Positions 53,145 through 63,934 are shown, numbered from the stretch's first letter. The stretch is DNA of 64,000 nt from Haematobia irritans (GCF_050003625.1 NC_134399.1:106990615-107054614), one strand, 5' to 3'. Notes: generated by a model from the sequence alone, not told the origin. Made by a program: numbers and translations.

Positions 53145-54592
53145 ACAGGTAAGGAAAGTCTAAAGTCGGGCGGGGCCGACTATATTATACCCTTCACCAA
53201 TATGTATACCAATATTTTTGATACCATCTTAACACCTTCAAATTTGTTAGGAACTATATAAAGGTTTATATTCCAATATACAAATATTTAAATATGGACC
53301 GATGTGAAATTTTTTTTTAAACTTTCACAAAATGTATAGACTCAAAATTTAAATTGGTTGATTACCGTGACGGACCACAATGTTAGTAAAAAAATATTGT
53401 AAATATTTAAATTGCATAAAATTTCGCATATCTTCATATTCGATTTATAGGTCGATATATACGAATTAGAGTATAGATAAATTTGAATCATTTTTTCGAG
53501 TTATCGACTTAACAGTGACGATTTTAGAAGGAACATGTGGGTATTTTGGCCATATTTGCTAAAATCGGAAGAACATATATGGGGGTTTTGTCTAATTCCG
53601 AGCCGATTTTGATAAAATTTGGAACACATGGCTAAACTTTTAATTGAACTCTCAGTACATATCTGTAAATCGGACGACAGATATATATGGGAGCTATATC
53701 TAAATCTGAACTGATTTCAACCAAATTCGGTATGTATATTTATAATGTTAGTTATACTCCTTGTGCAAAAATGTACATAACTCGGGGAAAACTTTGGCCT
53801 CTGGGACCGTAGGAGTGTAAATCGGGCGAAAGCTATATATGGGAGCTATATCTAAATCTGAACCGATTTCAAATAAATTCGGTATGCATATTTATAATGT
53901 TAATTCTACTCCCTGTGCAAAATTTCAAGTAACTCGAAGTAAACCTTTGGCCTCTGGGACCGTAGGAGTGTAAATCGGGCGAAAGCTATATATGGGAGCT
54001 ATATCTAAATCTGAAACGATTTCAAATAAATTCGGTATGCATATTTATAATGTTAATTCTACTCCCTGTGCAAAATTTCACGTCAATCGGAGCAAAAGAT
54101 TGGCCTCTGAGGCCGTAGGAGTGTAAATCGGGCGAAAGCTATATATGAGAGCTATATCTGAATCTGAACCGATTTGACTGATATTTTGCAAAATTTACGA
54201 GATTGACAAAATATTCGATTATACTAAATTGAAAGATAAATACGTCATTTATGAACAGATAAATACGTCATTTATGAACAGATCGGTTATAAATATATAT
54301 GGCAGCTATATCTAAATGAACCGATTTTTTCCAAAATCAATAGGGATCGTCTTTGAGCCGAAAAAGGACCCTATTGAGGACGATCGGACTTAAACTGCGA
54401 GCTGGACTTTGAACACAAAAATACACCAACAGACAGACAGACGGACATCGCTAAATCGACTCTGAATTTAATTCTAAGCCGATCGGTATACTAAAAGATG
54501 GGTCTATGACTACTACTTCTCGGCGTTACATACAAATGCACAAACTTATTATACCCTGTACCACAGTAGGTGAAGGGAATAAAAATTTGTCT
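53145..54592 (-). repeat. Repeat D, long copy with about four 153-bp tandem units
   Basis: Begins AAGTCTAAAGTCGGGCGGGG then CCGACTATATTATACCC and ends TTATTATACCCTGTACCACA. GGGCGAAAGCTATATATGGG and GAGCTATATCTAAATCTGAA recur at about 53,665, 53,822, 53,975 and 54,128, a period near 153. Reverse orientation to the copies at 4041 and 48,136. Confidence 0.8.
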
Positions 54593-54805
54593 TACATATA
54601 TTAGTATATTATATTTACGAGAGTTGCAATCTGCCAACTAACAGCTTTATCGTAAAGTTTGAAATTTTACAGGTTATACGTACTGGAAACGGTTTGGCGA
54701 GCGCTATTTGCGTTGTTTACTATACTTTCAATAGAATTCCTAAATTATTTGCGGTCGTCTAAAAAAATGTATAGAGTGAAGTATTAGTTTTGCTTTGTCT
54801 GTGAT
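54593..54805. other. Spacer, nothing recognised
   Basis: No gene or repeat that I can support. Confidence 0.4.
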
Positions 54806-55058
54806 TACACCCAGAGAAGGAATATGATCACCTCAAACATGTTTTAAGAGCAAAATGTTATTTTTGGTGGTGAACATGTAACATGGTTTTCGCAACCATG
54901 TTATTTTCTCGGAAATCATGTATCTGATTTCGGCAAGCAGGTTATATTTGACGAGAAAATAACATTTTAGTGACAAACATGTTACATGTTCACCATACAA
55001 AAATAACATTTTGCTCTTGAAACATGTTTGAGGTGATCATATTCCTTCTCTGCGTGTA
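54806..55058. mobile_element. Fold-back MITE (family F), copy 1
   Basis: TACACCCAGAGAAGGAATATG at the left (21 bases, last shared) is mirrored by CATATTCCTTCTCTGCGTGTA at the right. Inverted arms continue about 60 bp (GATCACCTCAAACATGTTTT, AAAATGTTATTTTTG). Confidence 0.78.
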
Positions 55059-55089
55059 GGATCTACTAATAAGTGGGAATTGAATCCGC

Positions 55090-55248
55090 CCATTTAGAGA
55101 AGGAATATGATCACCTCATATTCCAGACATTTTATGTTTCGCGAGAAAACAACATTCTTGCGGAAAAAAATGTTACATGTTCCCCATCCAAAAAAAAATT
55201 TTGCTCTTGAAGCATGTTTGAGGTGATCATATTCCTTCTTTGAGTGTA
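55090..55248. mobile_element. Fold-back MITE (family F), copy 2, internally deleted
   Basis: Same ends as copy 1 (TAGAGAAGGAATATGATCACC and GATCATATTCCTTCTTTGAG), separated by about 30 bp, with part of the left arm missing. Confidence 0.7.
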
Positions 55249-55283
55249 CGTGGATTTTTTTTTAACGGTATGTCTATCGGAAT

Positions 55284-55742
55284 TAGAGGTGTGCACGTGA
55301 CACGAAATTGTCGTGAATCACGTAAATATTCGTGACTCATGCTGATGGCAACGGCGTGATTAACCAACCAAATATCGTGGGTGAATGTGAGTCACAAAAA
55401 TAATATCTTCGTTAGTGTGGGTGAGTAACGAATATCGAAAAAATACGCTCACGAAAATAGTCACGAACATAAAACGCTTACGAGTTGAATTTATTTACAA
55501 TACTTAGGATGTTAAGAGTACAATCGATTTTAATCATTTCCTTGATTTCTGTCAGGTCACTCAGGTAAATTATTCGTGATTCACGACGTTTTTGGTGTCA
55601 CGATATTTAAAAGATTTTTGTGCGTGAGTACAAATTTTCTTTCTGTGAGTGTGCGTCAGCGTGAGTCCTACCAAAAAATATCGTGCCCGAGTAAGATTCT
55701 TGAGTGTGTGTGAGTAAAATATTACTAACGTGCAGACCTCTA
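55284..55742. mobile_element. Probable hAT-type element rich in CACGA/TCGTG strings
   Basis: TAGAGGTGTGCACG and CGTGCAGACCTCTA form inverted ends with one mismatch. The 8-bp flanks ATCGGAAT and ATTGGAGT agree at six positions, consistent with an old hAT duplication. The inside repeats GTCACGAA/TTCGTGA-type words; similar text is at 15,420-15,520. Confidence 0.6.
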
Positions 55743-55884
55743 ATTGGAGTGTCGATTAGAGCTGTAAAGACTAGTGCTAAACCTCAGTCGTCATGGTGAT
55801 CTAAGATTTTGAGTAATGTGAAGTAAGCCTGCAAGGAGCTTTCTATATATGAAAACGTAGAGCTGTGATCTGGTCAGTCCAACG

Positions 55885-56218
55885 CCACCGTGGTGCAATG
55901 GTTAGCATGCCCGCCTTGCATACACAAGGTCGTGGGTTCGATTCCTGCTTCGACCGAACACCAAAAAGTTTTTCAGTGGTGAATTATGAATGCTGGTGAC
56001 ATTTCTAAGGGTTTCAAAACTTCTCTAAGTGGTTTCACTGCAATGTTGAACGCCGTTCGGACTTAGCTATAAAGAGGAGGTCCCTTGTCATTGAGCTTAA
56101 CATGGAATCGGGCAGCACTCAGTGGTAAGAGAGAAGTTCACCAATGTGGTATCACAATGGACTGAATAGTCTAAGTGAGCCTGATACATCGGGCTGCCAC
56201 ATAACCTAACCTAACCTA
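55885..56218 (+). mobile_element. tRNA-derived SINE (family A), nearly full-length
   Basis: Head GCCACCGTGGTGCAATGGTT, B box GGTTCGATTCCTGC, and a body matching 51,233 with one short deletion (the ATCCCACCTCAGTA region). Tail ATAACCTAACCTAACCTAAC. No clear target duplication. Confidence 0.88.
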
Positions 56219-56326
56219 ACGCCTAGATTGATGTTTATAAATATTATCAAATAAAGAACGTCCGAAGCCAAATGAGTGTTTTATGAAAGATGCAGAATAT
56301 CTGGGTAACATTTAAGATTTTAGTTT

Positions 56327-56332
56327 TTTATT
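56327..56332 (-). terminator. Polyadenylation signal AATAAA of the glycine-rich gene
   Basis: TTTATT on + gives AATAAA on -, about 82 bp after the stop codon at 56,414. Spacing is typical. Confidence 0.55.
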
Positions 56333-56413
56333 TACATAAAAATTTAGTGTTTTACAAATTAAATGTACAAAAGGTGAAATATTTACAATATGTATACAAT
56401 TTGGTACCAAATT

Positions 56414-56986
56414 TTAGGTCCAACCTCCAGAAGGTTGCCAGCCACCACCGCCTCCACCACCAGATGACCATCCTCCACCGCCACCTCCATAACCACCTCC
56501 ACCGCCTCCACCACCGCCGCCTAATTTAATAATTTTAATAATTTTAGTGGAACCGCCTCCACCACCTCCACCACCTCCACCCCCGCCAGAAGACCAACCA
56601 CCTCCACCACCACCGCCAGAGGACCATCCACCACCGCCACCACCTCCTCCGCCTCCACCTCCTAGGCTGATAATTTTAACAAGTTTGATGTCACCTCCTC
56701 CTCCACCACCACCACCTCCACCTCCACCACCTCCACCTGACGACCATCCACCACCTCCTCCACCACCGCCAGACGACCATCCACCACCACCGCCACCTCC
56801 TCCGCCACCACCTTCTGTTATAATTTTAACAATTTGTACATCACCACCACCTCCTCCGCCACCACCTCCTCCTCCACCAGACGACCATCCTCCTCCGCCG
56901 CCACCGCCTCCACTAGACCAACCACCACCAGGTTTTGGCTTAGCTGTCACAGAGGCAACACCAATTAGAACTAAACATACGAAAAC
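56414..56986 (-). CDS. Secreted glycine-rich protein, last exon
   Basis: An open frame of 190 codons from an acceptor (TTTCAATTTCAG| ending at 56,987) to TAA at 56,414. The exon begins VFVCLVLIGVASVTA, the core of a signal peptide with a likely cleavage at ASVTA|KPKPGG; the initiator methionine must come from a short upstream exon, which I could not find. The mature part is almost all glycine with WSSGG motifs in runs. Three hydrophobic inserts punctuate it: DVQIVKIITEGG, DIKLVKIISLGG and STKIIKIIKLGG, each after a glycine run, giving modules of about 50 residues. Secreted glycine-rich proteins in insects serve in cuticle, eggshell or as antimicrobial/silk-like material; which applies here is not known. 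No cysteine outside the signal peptide. Confidence 0.82.
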   Translation of the reverse strand, partial: VFVCLVLIGVASVTAKPKPGGGWSSGGGGGGGGWSSGGGGGGGGGGGGDVQIVKIITEGGGGGGGGGGGWSSGGGGGGGGWSSGGGGGGGGGGGGGGGDIKLVKIISLGGGGGGGGGGGGWSSGGGGGGGWSSGGGGGGGGGGGGSTKIIKIIKLGGGGGGGGGGYGGGGGGWSSGGGGGGGWQPSGGWT

Positions 56987-57030
56987 CTGAAATTGAAAAA
57001 AATGTATACATTTTTAGATAGAGGAAATCC

Positions 57031-57540
57031 GCACTGAAAAAAACATGCCCATATCCAAAGATTTTGTCTTACACTAATGATTTTGGTATTGATTCCTAGC
57101 CAAAGAATGGGGATAATACTTTTAAGACACAATTCTCTTTTAAATTTGAGTTTTGCGTACTTGATTCTAGAAAACAAATTTTAATTCATTCGTATTTTCT
57201 GCTTTTTTCTTTTGGTCCTATCAAAGTCATTTAAAAATGTGTTACAACTTAAATTTCCAAATTCAGACTCGACTTCAAGTAAAAAAAAAACGTCCATGAA
57301 GATACAAAAAGTCAACAAACTTAAAGACGATTTCATTAATTTTGAAGAATTGTTCAGAATTATTTAAAGCCAAGTTGGCCTTAGTCAAACAAAATTTTCT
57401 TTGATGTAAAGATACACATTTTTAAGGCGAATCACTTAACTGTAAGAACAGAACGACTTCATTGAAAAGATTATCGTCTTTGGGCAAGGAAAAAAAATTT
57501 ACATCTGAGAAATGCGTCTTCTATGCTAAGCAAAATACGC
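57031..57540. repeat. Dispersed repeat C, uninterrupted copy
   Basis: Shares blocks with 3826-4040, 5641-5803 and 6598-6790 in the same order, so it shows the state of that repeat before insertions. No gene seen; the first exon of the glycine-rich gene may lie in or beyond this region. Confidence 0.55.
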
Positions 57541-57699
57541 ATTCGTATTGTGGTCATATGAGTGTAAATCGGGCGAAAGATATATGTGAGAGCTATATCT
57601 AAATCTGAACAGATTTCAACCAAATTTGCCATATATAGCAAAATTTCAAGTAAATCGGAGTAATTCTTTGGCATCTGTGGTCATATGAGTGTAAACTTT
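57541..57699 (-). repeat. Repeat D, single unit
   Basis: GTGTAAATCGGGCGAAAGAT, GAGAGCTATATCTAAATCTG and TGTGGTCATATGAGTGTAAA, in the orientation of 53,145. Confidence 0.6.
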
Positions 57700-58175
57700 A
57701 TTTATTTCTGTAGATGATTTGGTCAAAATGTTGTTTCTACAGAAAGTTTTGTCAAAATTTTATTTCCAAAGAAAATTTTGTCAAAATTTTATTTCCAAAG
57801 AAAATTTTATTTCTATAGATTTTTTTTCAAAATTTTATTTTTATAGACTTGTTTTTAAAATTTTTATTTCTATAGAAAACTTTTTCAAAATTTTATTTCT
57901 ATAGAAAATTTTGTCAAAATTTTATTTCTATCGAAAATTTTGTCAAAATTTTATTTCTATAGAAAATTTTGTCAAAATGTTATTTCTATAGAAAGTTTTG
58001 TCAAAATGTTATTTCTATAGAGAATTTTGTCAAAATTTTATTTCTATAGAAAATTTTTTCAAAGTTTTATTTCTATAGAAGATTTTATCAAAATTTTATT
58101 TCTATAGAAAAGTATTTCAAAATTATATTTCTGTAGAAGATTTTGTCAAAATTTTATTTCCATAGAGGAATATTT
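57700..58175. repeat. Minisatellite family M, about 16 units
   Basis: Longest array of the 28-bp unit (ATTTTATTTCTATAGAAAAT then TTTGTCAA). Variation is mostly single base. Confidence 0.85.
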
Positions 58176-58350
58176 TGCAAAATCAACCAAAATATTGAGA
58201 ATTCTACCGAACAGTGAAATATCTACCATCAAAATTTAGCAAACTTGACGACACAATCAATTGTACTTTTTGTGAAAAATGTAAAGCAACCTTCTGGTTT
58301 CCCTAGAAAAAGAAAGCATAAAAGTGGTGTCATACGCAGATGATGTGGCT
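58176..58350. other. Spacer with a short coding-like relic
   Basis: 58,320-58,352 reads SYADDVALH on the + strand, the catalytic YADD motif of a reverse transcriptase, followed directly by the next element. It is a very short LINE relic, likely related to the relic at 59,745. Confidence 0.5.
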
Positions 58351-59332
58351 CTACACGGATGAAAAAGACTGTTTTTCATATGTTTGGCTATAAACATTAT
58401 ATGTTTGGAACACAAATTTTTAAACACAATATTTTTGAGTGCAAGCATATAATGTTCATAAACTAGCATAACATGTTTGGGACATATATGTTAATATGTT
58501 AGAACATATTATGTTTGGGACATAAAATGTTTGTAAATATAATATGCTTGGATGCAAACATATATTAATTTAGAAATAGCCTATAAACATATATGTGTTT
58601 AGTAGCTTGGAGCGCTATTTAACAGGGAGCGATATTGAATTAAGTTGGTGGTTGTTGCTTGTTATTACAAAATTAACATTTTATTTTTCCTTGGGCAATT
58701 GATCAGCTACTTCTTTGATCCTTACAAACTGTGTGGTCCGCTGTTCGAATCCCCGTCCGGCAAAAGGTAAAATTAAAATAAAAAAAATCATACAATTGAA
58801 TAATTTCTTCTACAATGTTTGTATTACAGAAAAAGGTGCTAAGAACTAAAAAATCTCGTGGAAGTGAGAAAGATGTGGGGGAATATACAATTGGGCAGAA
58901 ACAAAATTTTGAGCATTCAGGTCGAAAACCTATGTTGTTAGCACCTATATTACCTGTTTATTTTCATAATTCATTATGATTGTAAATATATAAATAAATA
59001 AATAAAATTTTGAGCACAATATTGTTTGGGAGAATTTTTTTTAAGCATATAATATTTTTGGGTGCAAAATGCTTCCAAACATATTATATGTTCACATAAT
59101 AACATATTTTTTTTTGGAAGACAACATTATTGAATTTGGATGCAAAAATACAAAATGTTTGGAACTTAGACTACCCAAACATATATTGTTTAGACTAATA
59201 TGCTTTCAAACATATTATATATTGGAAGAGATCAAACATATAAATGTTTGGGCAATACCCAAAAGTATATATGCTTGAAGCAAAATATGTTTGGGAGTAT
59301 ATGTTACAGAAGCGATTTTTTGTGAGCGTGTA
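58351..59332. mobile_element. Element with ATATGTTTGG-type internal repeats
   Basis: Left end CTACACGGATGAAAAAGACT, right end CGATTTTTTGTGAGCGTGTAG, weakly inverted (CTACACG/GCGTGTAG). Inside, CATATAATGTTTGGG-like words recur at least 15 times on both strands. A SINE B copy lies within. No coding capacity. Confidence 0.5.
58690..58916 (+). mobile_element. tRNA-derived SINE (family B), + strand copy
   Basis: B box GTTCGAATCCCCGTCCGG; the A-box region is degenerate. The body ATAATTTCTTCTACAATGTT, GTATTACAGAAAAAGG and TCTCGTGGAAGTGAGAAAGA matches the - strand copy at 63,378-63,595. Confidence 0.7.
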
Positions 59333-59365
59333 GCAGTCAGGGGAAAATTTCCATTCACAAAGTTC

Positions 59366-59744
59366 CAAAGAAAATTTTATTTCTATAGATTTGTATACTT
59401 CACCACTACAGGGTAAATTTTTTTAATTTTATTTTTATAGATTTGTTTTTAATTTTTTATTTCTATCGAAAATTTTGTCAAAATTTTATTTCTATAGAAA
59501 ATTTTGTCAAAATGTTATTTCTATCGAAAATTTTGTCAAAATGTTATTTCTATAGAGAATTTTGTCAAAATTTTATTTCTATAGAAAATTTTTTTAAAGT
59601 TTTATTTCTATAAAAGATTTTATCAAAATTTCATTTCTATAGAAATTTTTTTCAAAATGTTATTTCTGTAGAAGATTTTGTCTAAATGTTTAAAAGTTTT
59701 ATTTTTATAGAAAAAATTGTCAAAGAAAAAATTGTTATTATACA
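59366..59744. repeat. Minisatellite family M array
   Basis: About 12 units of the 28-bp repeat, here with TATCGAAAATTTTGTC variants. Confidence 0.8.
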
Positions 59745-60389
59745 GAGCGCCCTCCGGATGACTGAGAAATGGGCGAAAGAGCATTCTCTTTCTTGGGATA
59801 AATCGCAAAATCGCGGAAAGATCGCAAAAATCCCATGGTTAAGCCCATTTCCTAGGGGGTATTGAAATTCCCTTTTGTGAATGTGCAAAATACCTTGGTG
59901 TTATTTTGGACAGGAAGCTGAACTTTAAGCTTAATATTGAAGAAAGATCGAGAAAAACAACGGTAGCTTTGTACTCGTCTGAAACGGCAATAGGAACTAA
60001 ACCCGAAAATTGTGCATTGGTTATACACGGCAGTGGTTAGACCTTTAATGCTATATGGTGTTGTAGCCTGGTGGTTGGCACTTCAGCAGCCGACAAGTTT
60101 AGACAAAGTTCAGCGTATGGCATGCTTGTATATCTCAGGCGCAGTCAGTGAGATAGAAACAGATTCCCTTAATGTCATCCTGCATCTATTGCCTTTATGC
60201 CTCTGGCTACCTGCAAGCTCTTACTGCATGACAAGGCTGTTATGATGGCAAATGTTCGATGGCCCCATTTAAACTTAAACCGCACACGAAAATATGCTAG
60301 TGTTCTCAAGGCGTCAGATTTCACTCCTGATATCTCCTATAACGGTTCACTGCCTGATAGGCGAGTTTGCAAAAACTATTGGCGCGAAG
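59745..60389 (+). pseudogene. LINE relic (I/R1/Loa-like), split by a mariner
   Basis: Frames read the region after the catalytic core: CAKYLGVILDRKLNFKLNIE near 59,884, then RWLYTAVVRPLMLYGVVAWW near 60,012-60,070, KVQRMACLYISGAVS, LNVILHLLPL, then in another frame LATCKLLLHDKAVMMANVRW and SLPDRRVCKNYWREVTGW. The MACLYISGA.S...LNVIL.LLPL pattern is seen in LINEs that carry an RNase H domain. Several frameshifts. The text resumes after the mariner at 61,554 with CTCAGGGGCCGGCACTGAGA. Confidence 0.75.
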
Positions 60390-60391
60390 TA

Positions 60392-61553
60392 ACAGGTTGG
60401 CTGATAAGTCCCCGGTCTGACACATAGATGGCATCGCTAGTATTAAATGCATATTATTTTTATATAGTACCAACCTTCAAATGATTCGTGTCAACATTTG
60501 ACGTCTGTTAGTCAATTAGTTTGTGAGATAGAGCGTCTTTTGTGAAGCAACTTTTGCTATTGTGAAGAAAATGAAAAAAAAAAGGAATTTCGTGTTTTGA
60601 TAAATACTGTTTCCTGAAGGGGAAAAATACGGTGGAAGCAAGAACTTGGCTTGATAATGAGTTTCCGCACTCTGCCCCAGGGAAATCAACAATAATTGAT
60701 TGGTATGCAAAATTCAAGAGTGGTGAAATGAGCACGGAGGACGGTGAACGCAGTGGACGCCCGAAAGAGGTGGTTACCGACGAAGACATCAAAAAATCCA
60801 CAAAATGATTTTGAATGACCGTAAAATGAAGTTGATCGAGATAGCAGAGGCCTTAAAGATATCAAAGGAACGTGTTGGTCATATCATTCATCAATATTTG
60901 GATATGCGGAAGCTCTGTGCAAAATGGGTGCCGCGCGAGCTCACATTTGACCAAAAACAACAACGTGTTGATGATTTTGAGCGCAAACACCACAGCGACC
61001 GGTGAACCGTCTCCGAAGTGTGGAAATACTCAAAAGTTCGATGGCAAAGTAATGGCCTCTGTTTTTTGGGATGCGCATGGAATAATTTCTATCGATTATC
61101 TTGAGAAGGGGAAAACCATCAACAGTGATTATTATATGGCGTTATTGGAGCGTTTGAAGGTCGAAATCGCGGCAAAACGGCCCCATATGAAGAAGAAAAC
61201 AGTGTTGTTCCACCAAGACAACGCACCGTGCCACAAGTCATTGAGAACGATGGCAAAAATTCATGAATTGGGCTTCGAATTGCTTCCCCACCCACCGTAT
61301 TCTCCAGATCTGGCCCCAGCGACTTTTTCTTGTTCTCAGACGTCAAAAGGATGCTCGCAGGGAAAAAATTTGGCTGCAATGAAGAGGTGATCGCCGAAAC
61401 TGAGGAGTACTACCAAAATGGTATCAACAAATTGGAAGGTCGTTACAATCGTTGTATCGCTCTTGAAGGGAACTATGCTGAATAATAAAAACGTATTGTG
61501 ACAAAAAAAATGTGTTTTTCTTTGTTAGACCGGGGACTTATCAACCAACCTGT
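60392..61553 (+). mobile_element. mariner (DD34D) transposon, copy 2
   Basis: Ends ACAGGTTGGCTGATAAGTCC and its near-exact inverse, with TA at 60,390-60,391 and 61,554-61,555. Same family as 28,370, with the leader retained. Confidence 0.92.
60571..61485 (+). pseudogene. mariner transposase copy 2, deletion and frameshifts
   Basis: ATG at 60,571 leads into an A-run frameshift after four codons. The helix-turn-helix region (STIIDWYAKFKSGEMSTEDG, then RKMKLIEIAEALKISKERVG) is readable. At about 60,998 the frame jumps from DDFERKHHS straight to the EPSPK region, so the segment with the first catalytic Asp (TMDETW in copy 1) is deleted. FHQDNAPCHKS and YSPDLAPATF follow; in the last motif a small deletion destroys the third Asp and shifts the frame. 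The C-terminus GRYNRCIALEGNYAE is in another frame. It cannot make enzyme. Confidence 0.88.
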
Positions 61554-61991
61554 TACACTCAGGGGCCGGCACTGAGAATATTTGCCAAAGTCATCATGTG
61601 TCTATCTCATCTCGTCCTATTGTAATCATATGCACTAGCATATAATACCCTGATCCACAGTGTGCGCAGGCGCCGGGTATAATTAGTTAGAATGACAATT
61701 TTTAATTTGTAAGTAGGATATTCATCTGTAATCTTCTAATTTAGGAGTTACGTAGGCTGAATCAACAATTTTCCGTTGATGAAAGCAAACAGAAAAAAGA
61801 TAAAATTGATGATACAACCAGGGCTGTGGAGTCGGAGTCTTGGGCTGAATTGATCAATTGTATTGTCCATTTTTAACATATTAAAATATCGATTTTTGAC
61901 CATATACACGCAAAAAAATAATTCTTTCCTCCCAAACGAAATTTTAGACAAACAAAGTTCGTTTCTCATTTACTTTTCGCTGTAAGGAAGT
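61554..61991. other. End of the LINE relic, then spacer
   Basis: 61,556-61,690 continues the LINE relic or a repeat D-like end (TATAATACCCTGATCCACAG, GCGCAGGCGCCGGGTATAAT). The remainder is unrecognised. Confidence 0.4.
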
Positions 61992-63287
61992 GCACCCAGA
62001 AAAAAGTGTCTTCGAAATTAAAGGAAAAAATGTTCATCAACTTAGTTTAGCCATTTTATTTCCATTCAGTTAAATTTTTGTGTCAAATAATAAAATTTAC
62101 TTGTTTCAGTAAAAAAATCCTATACTGAAAGCAATTAGGAATAGTTCATTAACTAGAATAAGGCATGTAATTTTACTAATACTGTTTTCTTTGCTGGGTA
62201 TAAGAATTTACTACTGAACAAGAAAATTTTATTCACTGACAACAAAGCATTCGTAAAAATAAACAAAAACCGAACTAAAACCAAGTTTCCTCAAATTTAG
62301 TAAAGTTTCGTATAAAATAATAAATTTATTTATTTATTTTATTTATTTATATTCCTACTATGAAGTATACAATCCTTTCAAAACTTAAGGAAACACACTT
62401 ATTAGAATATAGGAAAATTTCCTACATTTCTTTTATCTACCTGTAATCGATACCTGTCATCGATATGTTTGCGCGTGGGTTGTTTTTAGTTGGAATCGCG
62501 TTGTTATGGTATACGGAGAGATTGTTAAAAAATAAATATAATATAATAAAAAACAAATAAAATATATAAAATATTTGTTATTTTAAATTAGTGAGAAAAA
62601 TTTTCGTTTTTTGAAAATTGGTTTATAAAAAAAAGAAAACACCAGCAGAATAACAACCCCTTCATTCGACTACATTTTGGAATCTTCGATTATCAGGTAA
62701 TATTCAGTGACGCTAACGTTTTGTGAAAAAATTGGTTTAGGATTTTTTGTTTATATTTGTAGGTATTGAAATTGTAAATAAAAAGGTGGACAAAATTGCT
62801 AGGCAGCAATTTATTCAAAGTGAAAGGTACTAGAAGAAGAAAAAATGTGTTTTAATATTTCAAGGCCAGTCGATGCTGTTGATTCTAAATAAATATATTT
62901 AATATATTAATAAAACATGTCTTTTATTGAAGAAAAAAATGCCTATATAAATAAATAAAATTCTATTTAAAAACGAAGATAAACAGTCATAATTTTGAAG
63001 TAAAAGGTTTACCACAAATATGTAAGATTTATCCAAATGAATGAAAAAAGTTCAATAAAATCATTCCATATATGAATTCAATTCAGTTAAATTTTTTCAT
63101 TCTGTAGTATAGTGGTACATAAATATAGGAAAATGTTAACTAATATATGGAAAGCATTCTACCTAATTTCTACGAAAATCATATCGTTCAAACAAATAAA
63201 AATGTCTTTGGCGCTATACGAAGTTCAATTTTCTTCACTATAAGTTCATTTTAACTTAAAGAAGAGGTCACTTTTTTCTGGGTGTGT
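61992..63287. mobile_element. 1.3-kb element with CACCCAGAAAAAAGTG ends
   Basis: CACCCAGAAAAAAGTG at 61,992 is mirrored by CACTTTTTTCTGGGTG at about 63,270-63,285. Inside is AT-rich (TTTA)n and (AATA)n text with no coding frame. The last 60 bases of the window start a second element with the same end, and its longer subterminal match (CTTCTTTAAGTTAAAATGAA) is to the right end of this one. Confidence 0.6.
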
Positions 63288-63377
63288 ATTTGAAAGAAAA
63301 GTATATACATTTTGTGATAAACGTTTATTCTTTTCCAGGATGTAAAAACAATTTCATAAAGACAAACTAAAAAAAAA

Positions 63378-63595
63378 CATTGTTTTCTTGCTAATTGCAT
63401 TTTCCCACACATCTTTCTCACATCCACGAGGCTTTTTAGTTTCCTTTTCCTGTAATACCAACAATGTAGAAGAAATTATACGATTTTATACATTTTTAAC
63501 ATTTTGTTTACCTTTCGCCTGGACGGAGAATCGAACCGCGGACCATGCACTTTGTAAGCCAATACACTAACCACTGAGCTATGTACCTGTTATGA
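63378..63595 (-). mobile_element. tRNA-derived SINE (family B), - strand copy
   Basis: The - strand reads ATAGCTCAGTGGTTAGTGTA (A box) and GCGGTTCGATTCTCCGTCC (B box) at tRNA spacing, then a body of about 120 bp like 58,750-58,916. The head would fold as a tRNA-like structure; the long body shows it is not a tRNA gene. Confidence 0.78.
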
Positions 63596-63703
63596 TCATC
63601 AATAGATAAATATCCATATAAGTTATATTTATATAGCATAGCTTGCGGCGCCCACGAACCGAATAAACAAAGTTTATTTAACAGAAACAAACATTTAGTT
63701 TGA

Positions 63704-63790
63704 CACCGTGGATCAGTGGTTGCAACGTCCGACTTGCATGCCAAGGGTCGTGATTTCGATCCCTGCTTCGACCAAAGTTTTTTTACATAT
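63704..63790 (+). mobile_element. Third tRNA-like SINE head
   Basis: CACCGTGGATCAGTGGTTGC (A box), GGGTCGTGATTTCGATCCC (B box) and TGCTTCGACCAAAGTTTTTT resemble the SINE A head, but the body after it is different (CCAGGGGCCAAATCACCGCA). Confidence 0.6.
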
Positions 63791-63934
63791 ATTCCAGGGG
63801 CCAAATCACCGCATTCGTCATCGAGTTCTGTTTCGTATAGAGAAACATTTCGATCGCATTAAATTTTTGGATCACCGCATTCGATCGTAATTTATTTTGT
63901 CTACTACTTTTTTTTACATTGCTGTAAACATATG

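Noticed and set aside
56547..56990. Proline-rich + strand frame opposite the glycine-rich exon
   Set aside because: It is the complement of GGT/GGA codons; the - strand has a signal peptide, acceptor and polyadenylation signal.
63511..63595. Candidate tRNA gene on the - strand
   Set aside because: A and B boxes are good, but a 120-bp body shared with 58,690 follows, so it is a SINE head.
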